Assembly: GCA_037976565.1 (NCBI GenBank) | Contig: CP137679.1 | Coordinates: forward strand, 31,315,764 to 31,379,763 | Direction of reading: 5' to 3' | DNA: 64,000 nucleotides | From: Mesocentrotus franciscanus | Lineage: Eukaryota; Echinodermata; Echinoidea; Camarodonta; Strongylocentrotidae | Shown: piece after piece, positions 57,100-64,000 of the stretch | Layout of the letters: every line of letters begins with the position of its first letter | Position numbering within the stretch: position 1 is the first letter of the stretch | Notes under the pieces: model-generated | Told to the model about the DNA's origin: nothing | The model's database searches: none | The model's input: only the letters and a program-made list of their open reading frames with translations | Translations under genes and position numbers: made by a program

Positions 57100-58455
57100 A
57101 TATTTCTTTCTCTCTTTCTCATTTTCTGTCTCTGTTTTTTCATCTCTACTCCTTTCCTTTCTTGTTATCTTCCTCTCTTTTTCTACCTCCAGTCCCACTT
57201 CTTCTTCTTTAAATCTTTCCCTCTCCTCTCTCTCTCTCTCTCTCCTCGCTTTCTCTATTTCTTTCTGTCTCTCCGTATCTTATAATATGTCAATCTCTTT
57301 CTTTCTCCTTCACTATCCCTTTGCCATTCAATATTCTAGTGATCAAATTAATAATATATAATTCAGATAAGAGCATATGATATTCATACATACATTCTTG
57401 TTAATTCTTACAAGGTTCAAAGGCGAATTAAGTTGAATTTAGGTGAATTCTTTTAAGGTGCAAATTTGTTCATTTTAGACTTTAAGAAATGGATCTATTT
57501 GATTAGCCTAGTTGCCTACTAAGATTCTAAGAGTAAATATAGTCTGAAGAAATCCACTGAATGTCAGTAATATTCCCGCCCATGCAAGGCCAGAGAAGAG
57601 TTTTTTTTCCCTCTTAAATCATAAGTCAAAAAGTTGTTCTCTAGATGAACCTGAATGTGTCCATGAAATGCTGAAGAAAAAAAGAGAATCACCTCAATAA
57701 AAACAAAGATGTATAATATAAAATCGACTTGTTATTGCATTACAAAAGTGTATTTCGATAAGAAGTATTACTGTGCTTCAGTGATATCATTTCAAGTTGA
57801 ATACATTTAGAGTGAAATACAATTTGAAATTGTTGCTCGCTTGGCTGATGACACATAATTATGATTAAAAATCGAATTGTGAAAATATGAAAACAACGCT
57901 TTTTTTTTGTTTTACTGCAAGTCCGTTTATAAGGACAGAATATATTGTTATCATACTATGTTGAGAAGAAACTGTATAATTGTGACAGGTATTCTACAAT
58001 TTAATTTCATGTTTAAAGGCATTCATGGTAAACATAATGCAAGTTGATTGAAATCCAATTAGGCCTAGTATTATTATGCAGACAAAGAAAATTATTCAGT
58101 TCGTACACACTTAAATAATGACAATTTATGTGACGTCACTGTATAGGATTTACAATCGTCACTGTATTTTTGTACCAATACTTTGAGTGGTTTATCCATT
58201 GTATGTGTATGTGCGTGTGTGTGGGGGGCTTGAGTGTATTTTCCATGGTAACGAGTAAAACGTTTCAAAGGGAAGTGGTATACACGTAATTGTTTAGAAC
58301 TTTGGACACAGCTGGCCGGAGGTGCATGCAGCCACACCAAAAAAAAGCCAACGCACTTTTCATTGCCTTTTCGATTTTTGTGTTGCTTTTTACAGCCAAT
58401 CAACATGTTACAGTACTATAGAGTAGCATACCAGAACAAAGGCCTGATGGAGCAA
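57100..58455. other. intergenic sequence
   Basis: C/T-rich to 57300, then AT-rich. No feature supported. Confidence 0.4.
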
Positions 58456-58459
58456 TACC

Positions 58460-58556
58460 CCCCTCTCTCTCTCTCTCTCTCTCTCTCCCTCTATCTCTCC
58501 CTCTCTCTCTCTCTCTCTATCTATCTCTATTTCTCCCCCTTCTCTCTCTCTCTTTC
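58460..58556 (+). repeat. CT-rich microsatellite
   Basis: (CT)n with TAT interruptions. Confidence 0.93.
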
Positions 58557-58617
58557 TGTGCACATAAGAAAAGCTATATTTTTTAGAACGTCCCGTAGCA
58601 TTCATTATTGTGTTGAA

Positions 58618-58664
58618 AAGAGAGGTTTTAAGAGAGAGGTTTTAAGAGAGAGGTTTTAAGAGTA
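58618..58664 (+). repeat. short tandem repeat, unit AGAGAGGTTTTA
   Basis: GAGAGGTTTTAA units of 16 bases occur three times in succession. Confidence 0.8.
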
Positions 58665-59149
58665 TTGCACTGTTAATCTTAAAACATCTAAAGGAATGAT
58701 TTCGATTGATGACAAATGTAAAAGACATTCTCATCTAACAATTACATGAATACTGTTAAACTGCCAGAAAGGGGAAAGTAAAAAAGAAAGAAAGTGCGGT
58801 ATTTTCGTTTGTTTGTTTTGATTGATAATTATTGTATTTGTTTGTTTCTTAGTTTTATATTTCTTTCTTTTTAAAATAAAGATATATCGAATTATGAAAT
58901 GGCGTCCCTGTGCGCTTCCGAGATGCTTTGGAAATGATTACCATATTTTACAATTCCTGCAATCATCATCAGTGCACAGAGCAATTCTATGAATAAATCT
59001 GCATGTCAGTTACGTCATCACACCTGGGTAGAGAGAAAGAAGTTTAATTAAATGTATTGTGTTACAAGGTGTTCTGGCGTGGAAGTGCCTGGATGGACGA
59101 GCTCAATAACAAAACAAACCAAGCTTTTTAACTGCACTGCCTTTTTCTC

Positions 59150-59344
59150 AGTATTATCTTATTCTTTTAATGCAACCTTTTTAAAATTGTGATGATTGTT
59201 AAATGTCATGTTTGAAATGTAATTATTTTATCTGTACTTATATATTTATGTACATGTATAGCACTTTTAAATGTCCGAAGACAAATTTTATGTATTTTTT
59301 ACATGACAATAAACTATCTTGAATCTTGAATCTTGAATCTTGAA
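59150..59344 (+). mobile_element. possible 3' end of a non-LTR retrotransposon with a heptamer tail
   Basis: Sequence resembling a 3' UTR (TGTACATGTATAGCAC, GACAATAAACTAT) ends in four CTTGAAT units (59318-59344). Short tandem tails of this type are a hallmark of some LINE and SINE ends. No coding part is present. Just after it, GATTCGAACTC (59371-59381) could be a minus-strand box B. Confidence 0.5.
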
Positions 59345-59439
59345 ACCATAAGGACATACCCACCTACAGAGATTCGAACTCTGGATCTCCTTGAAGTCGG
59401 TGAGAGTCACTAAACGAAAATCAGTTTCCTGATGGAGCA

Positions 59440-60742
59440 ATATACCCCCCCCCCCCACATTTATGTACAATTCGATTACTTCTATTTCCTCTTGAAAGTG
59501 AGAAAATGTTTAATTCTCCAAGAAAATGGTGATGACGTAAGCAAATCGAATACCAATCTTGTAGCAAACTCTCTCTCGATTGAATTATATTGCATCCCCA
59601 TCGTGGTGAATTATTATTATAAGGAGAGGTCCTTTCATAATGAGGATAATGGACAAATTGAGATGTATGTTGGTATCGTGAATGATTTATTGTAAAACTC
59701 ACACCGCTTTGTAATATGTCTATGTTTTATGTCAAAGAGATGGTATGGAGCGTAATTCTGCTACTGCTAACCAGCGCGCGCAAAATGTCATCCGAAATAG
59801 TAGAACCAGAAGAAGTATCAATTGAATATTGACAGACATTGAGTCACAACTGACTAAAAGTTTACATGATCATTCTGTAAAATTGGATGCTTGCTGATAA
59901 TAATCTATGTATTACTAATAATACTATGCTTATAAAACAAAATCCATATCATCACATGTGTATTTTCCTTCGAGTTGTCGTTCAGGATTTACCTGCGAAT
60001 GCATAATTGATCTTAAAACGTCAGTCATTTCGATGATCCCATTAGAGAAAAAAAAATTATGGATAAACATTTTATCCCGTGCGATATGCGTAATGATTTT
60101 TTCTCTGTACACTTGACTGATTTCGAGCGTTTCGAAACGCGAAATGGGGGATCATTTTATCACTAAATAATTACATCCTATCTAATGCACCTGTTTATAC
60201 TTTTTTCCTCTTTGGTAATTTACCATATCATCCTAGGGAAATTGTCAGATGTCTCATTTCTACGTCTTCAGTCTATTTTCAACACACGTGTAAACACAGA
60301 GAAAAGCTAACAATTAACCTCAGAAAATGAATTATCTTACGTGGGATAAACATGACTACAAGTAATACTAAAATATTTATCATACAGTTCATAAAATTTT
60401 AAATGATAACAGTTACACAAAGGGAAAGCAAATATGTATATGAGAAAGATAGATAAAGGGGATAGAGAGATGGGGGAGGAGAGAGTGGGGGAGATAAAGA
60501 AAGAGAAAGAGAGATAGAGAGAAATACCGCAAGATACGTTTGTAGTCTTTCTTTCGATCTCTTCCCAATGTAATTTTCGATATCTGAAGAAGGAAATAAA
60601 AATTAACGCAATATTTGTTAGAGCCATCAAGTATGGGATCAATGATTTGCTTGCAATTAAAACTAGGATATCGAAATGAAATTATGATATATATATAGTA
60701 ACACATTATCAGGTAACAAATCAAATACATAGTATACAGACT
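59440..60742. other. intergenic sequence
   Basis: No gene recognised. A purine-rich patch lies at 60441-60525. Confidence 0.4.
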
Positions 60743-60754
60743 TGTACTGTTTGT

Positions 60755-60770
60755 TTATTATTATTATTAT

Positions 60771-60863
<93 letters not shown>

Positions 60864-61000
60864 TAGTAATGTTATGTTTATTGTTATCATCTATATTATT
60901 ATTATATTATAATTATCATTATCATCATTATTATTATTATTATTATTATCATCATTATTATTTTTTGAATTATTATCAACATTATTATTATTATTATTTC
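60755..61000 (+). repeat. compound trinucleotide array (TTA)n (TAG)n (CAG)n (TAG)n then (TTA/TCA)n
   Basis: TAG units dominate 60771-60832, followed by five to six CAG units (60832-60848), then TAG again and, after a gap, ATT/ATC units to about 61000. The 75-codon poly-Leu frame on the minus strand is an artefact. Confidence 0.93.
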
Positions 61001-61004
61001 TCTT

Positions 61005-62635
61005 TAAAATCAGATGTTTTTTGCAATAGAAAATGCAATTAATTCAAATCACCTAATGGTACTTTTGCTTTAAATTCAATGTATTGTATAGAACTGTTTG
61101 GAACAAAGAATGACAAATGCAAATGAGTATTTCATTTTATTGACTATTTGCTTTACTATGAAATTATCATATAATGGTACTAACATAAATATTGGACATC
61201 GTAACGTGCCCCCCCCCCTTACGTTATAAAATTATCATGAATAAACTTTTAAAACCCAAATCCTTTCCTTTTAAACTTTAGAGCCCCTGCTTATCTCCCT
61301 TTATTTAGGGATTATGTTTTTCTCGGTTTTGACAAGTTGGCATGTATCCAAATCAAAGGAGGTACAGGCGATTATCATCGACAAAAGAAGAAGAAAATTA
61401 CTCAATAAACGCCGAAAATAAAACTCACGATGAAGTGACTTGACCCTGAAAATGTATATGAATGACAATTTGGCATTGACTTTAATCCTTGCGTTTGTTT
61501 TCGGAGCTTGTTTCGTCATTCAGCGGGCATGGGCTGGCTGGCATGAAGATTAGTGCCCCCTCTACATATGCTTGTTTGTAGTTTACTGCAAGTTCATGGG
61601 GTGATAAATACAAACAACCTTTATCCTTGAGTATCTTTTTAAAAAATGAAATGAAATACATGAGTACGTTGCTATTCATTTATAAATGCCCATGGGTTTG
61701 TCAGATATGTCACGTACTCTATTTGTAAGACTTCATTAATTAAAATATAACTGTTTAAGATGCAGATAAGCAGCCATAGTGTTGCATACTTTAAACAAGA
61801 AATGATTATATATCTGACTGGTTCCTGTCACGTACTCTATTGAGAAGAAAATGTGATCTTGAATATTGGTTCCCCCGAAAGAAAATTGTCTCAATTCTTG
61901 GTTATTCAGTCTGTATATATATAAAGAATAAATACAACAACCTTAATTATTTAATTTTCTAAGCAAGATATATAAATATACTCCATGAGTCAAGTTAATG
62001 TTAGCAGCACACTTGTTTTTTTCTAGTATGTCACGCAATGTAATTAGTGGCGTATCTAATGAGTTAAAAGTGTGAAGAGAGAGGCAGAAAAGGAAGGGGA
62101 ACCATGTTTTTCCCCATAAGGATAATGTCCCCCAATCTAGACTAAATTGTGGTTTTTGGGGGGGATTAAAAGTGAGGAGAAAAAAAACTGATGCAAAACA
62201 AGGCAAAACAAAAAAACAATGTAAAGCTCATCAGTTGCTCTCTCTCTCTCCCTCATGATTATGTTCCTTCAGGACTTCATATTTGTGCAACCTTCGATAT
62301 AGAATAAAGTGCATAAAGTATGCGTTTTTTAAGATTCACATTAAACAATTCTAAAATTTATTGATTTTCTCCTTAACATTTTAAGTTTCATAAAAAAACG
62401 TGACAAATTGCTCGCCCCGGCGCCATATTTCCGGGCATATTTCTAAGATATGACATTGCTCCGTATGCTCCGTTGGTCCGAACCTTCTTTTTAGCCCACA
62501 TGTTTATTCTAAACTAAACGTAAGGCTTCAGTTAGTGTAACGCAAAACTTGATCATGGATCAAAAACCTTTTAAGGAAATACAATTGTCCGAGTTTCATT
62601 TTTGTTTTATTAATTAATTTATTCATTTTTGAGGG
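61005..62635. other. intergenic AT-rich sequence
   Basis: No gene or repeat of note, apart from C runs (61209-61217). Confidence 0.4.
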
Positions 62636-62636
62636 A

Positions 62637-62707
<71 letters not shown>

Positions 62708-62712
62708 AGAGA
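62637..62712 (+). repeat. (GA)n microsatellite
   Basis: About 70 bases of nearly pure GA repeat. Confidence 0.95.
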
Positions 62713-62714
62713 CT

Positions 62715-63916
62715 GTGCTGTTGTAGAGTAGTATGAATAAGAAATGTATATATTAGATAACTACGAGGCTCAAGAAACTTTTTGGAAGATTTAACAAGTT
62801 TCTTCAACATAAATGTTTCACGGTGTCGTCCCTTAGTCAAAGTTATCATATCTGGAACGGGGCATAGCGTTCGTTCAAATCAATTTATTGAAATCCAAAC
62901 TTAGAATGATTATCGTCAAAACAAAGAAACGAATAAAACAAAACGAAATTGACATATGCTGAAGAGGAACAAGAACCTCGAGAAAAAAAACGCATTCATT
63001 ATAAGCATACGCCTCATTCGATTTACATGTTACCCTTTCGCCAAAGACACCCCCCCCCCCCTCTCACGAATGGACCCCTCCCCTGCTTTATGAACTGCAG
63101 TATCATTCACAATTTTAAACACTTTCTGGTAATGTGCATTAAACCGAAAAAACGATGAGAAAATATATAAATAGATAAGGAGTATTCTCTAAACTACTCG
63201 ATTGGAAGATTCAACATTTCATTTCATTTCATTTCATTTCATTTATTATGTCCATTAAAGGATAATTGTTCATATTTACATTAACAATCTTGCTTCACAG
63301 TAATTTCAGAAGTACAACATATAATTGACAATCATTATTACTTAATTAAATACATGTGAATTGTATTTTTTTTCTTCACAATAAACACATACTTCATGTT
63401 TGTCTGAATTTTGTTCAACCTTGTTTCTGATTTATTCTCAAGGCCCTGTTATTAGTATACACTCAATATACATGATCATGATGAATATACTTTTTACTTT
63501 CTTTCTCCTTCTTCTTCTTCTTCTTCTTCTTCTTATACTCTCTAATCTGAAGTAGACTATATTATTTAAAAAGTCTCATAATTTTCCGAGACTGAAGAGG
63601 GGATGATATTCAAGTATGATTATGTTATTGACAATCCTTATGTATTTCACATACTACACCAGTAGAATATTTTCGTATTGCTTCGTCTTTAAGAACTGAA
63701 CTTAGATCCTTTTTATCACAAATATCACAAATATTTTCCTCTGGTCGGCGCTTGTATATTACACTTTCTCTGACATCTCTACCCCCCTCACTCCCCCTCC
63801 CAACTACGTACGCCTTCGTATTTAAAAAAAAAATAATTTGTTTATTTGTTTTCCTTTACGGTTGCTGACTACAATATTTTCCTTTAGATATTTCAATTAG
63901 TCGTATCTTCTCTCTG

Positions 63917-63968
<52 letters not shown>

Positions 63969-64000
63969 CTATCGCTTATACTTTCCTTTGTTATTTCTGC
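62715..64000. other. right end of window: intergenic or intronic, with microsatellites
   Basis: Contains (ATTTC)n at about 63215-63243, (TTC)n at 63507-63534 and (CT)n at 63919-63962. No gene recognised. Confidence 0.6.

Overview
This is animal nuclear DNA, not microbial. Coding sequence is sparse and split by introns with GT/AG borders. The introns and flanks are full of microsatellites, tRNA-derived SINE copies and small foldback transposons. The SINE body (an ATTAATCCACATTGCCACTC-type block, a CCCAGGTGTAA-type block and a CTCCCCAGGGAGTGG palindrome) and the TTAA-flanked foldback elements look like repeats I recall from sea urchin genomes. An echinoderm, most likely an echinoid, is my best guess. 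That is an inference from memory; no database search was possible.

The one confidently identified gene is an NR6A1 / germ cell nuclear factor (GCNF) orthologue on the + strand, from the left edge to about 20.5 kb. Five exons are visible: 21-158, 3545-3712, 9259-9314, 19198-19921 and 20289-20527. They join in frame to give about 440 codons: the end of the N-terminal domain, a complete two-zinc-finger DNA-binding domain, the T/A box, the hinge and a ligand-binding-like domain with no AF-2 helix. The start codon and promoter lie left of the window. Introns 2 and 3 hold clusters of possible transcription factor sites (5.9-6.4 kb, 7.5 kb, 14.1-14.4 kb). The 3' end has two candidate poly(A) signals, at 21975 and 26217.

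Downstream of NR6A1, 26-64 kb is mostly repeats. Two isolated exon candidates stand out, both on the + strand. One is a phase 1-1 exon of 177 bp with a proline run at 34759-34935. The other is a 31-codon signal-peptide-like first exon ending in a GTAAGT donor at 47985-48077. In vertebrates NR5A1 lies directly downstream of NR6A1 in the same orientation, so the 34.8 kb exon might be the 5' part of an NR5A gene continuing past the window. This is a testable guess, not an identification.

Mobile DNA: at least three families of short elements are flanked by TTAA and share a TTAAAG start. They include eight copies of one ~535 bp family (MITE-A), two of a long-armed foldback family (MITE-B), and four related copies of a ~400 bp family (MITE-C). 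There are nested insertions at 15.9-16.9 kb and 43.2-44.0 kb. Other elements are a GC-rich palindromic foldback (1.8-2.6 kb), a TA-flanked MITE (9.6 kb), several SINE families, a 0.9 kb tetranucleotide array (33.3-34.2 kb), and many (CT)n, (TTC)n, (TAG)n and (TTA)n tracts. Nearly all other open reading frames are by-products of these repeats.
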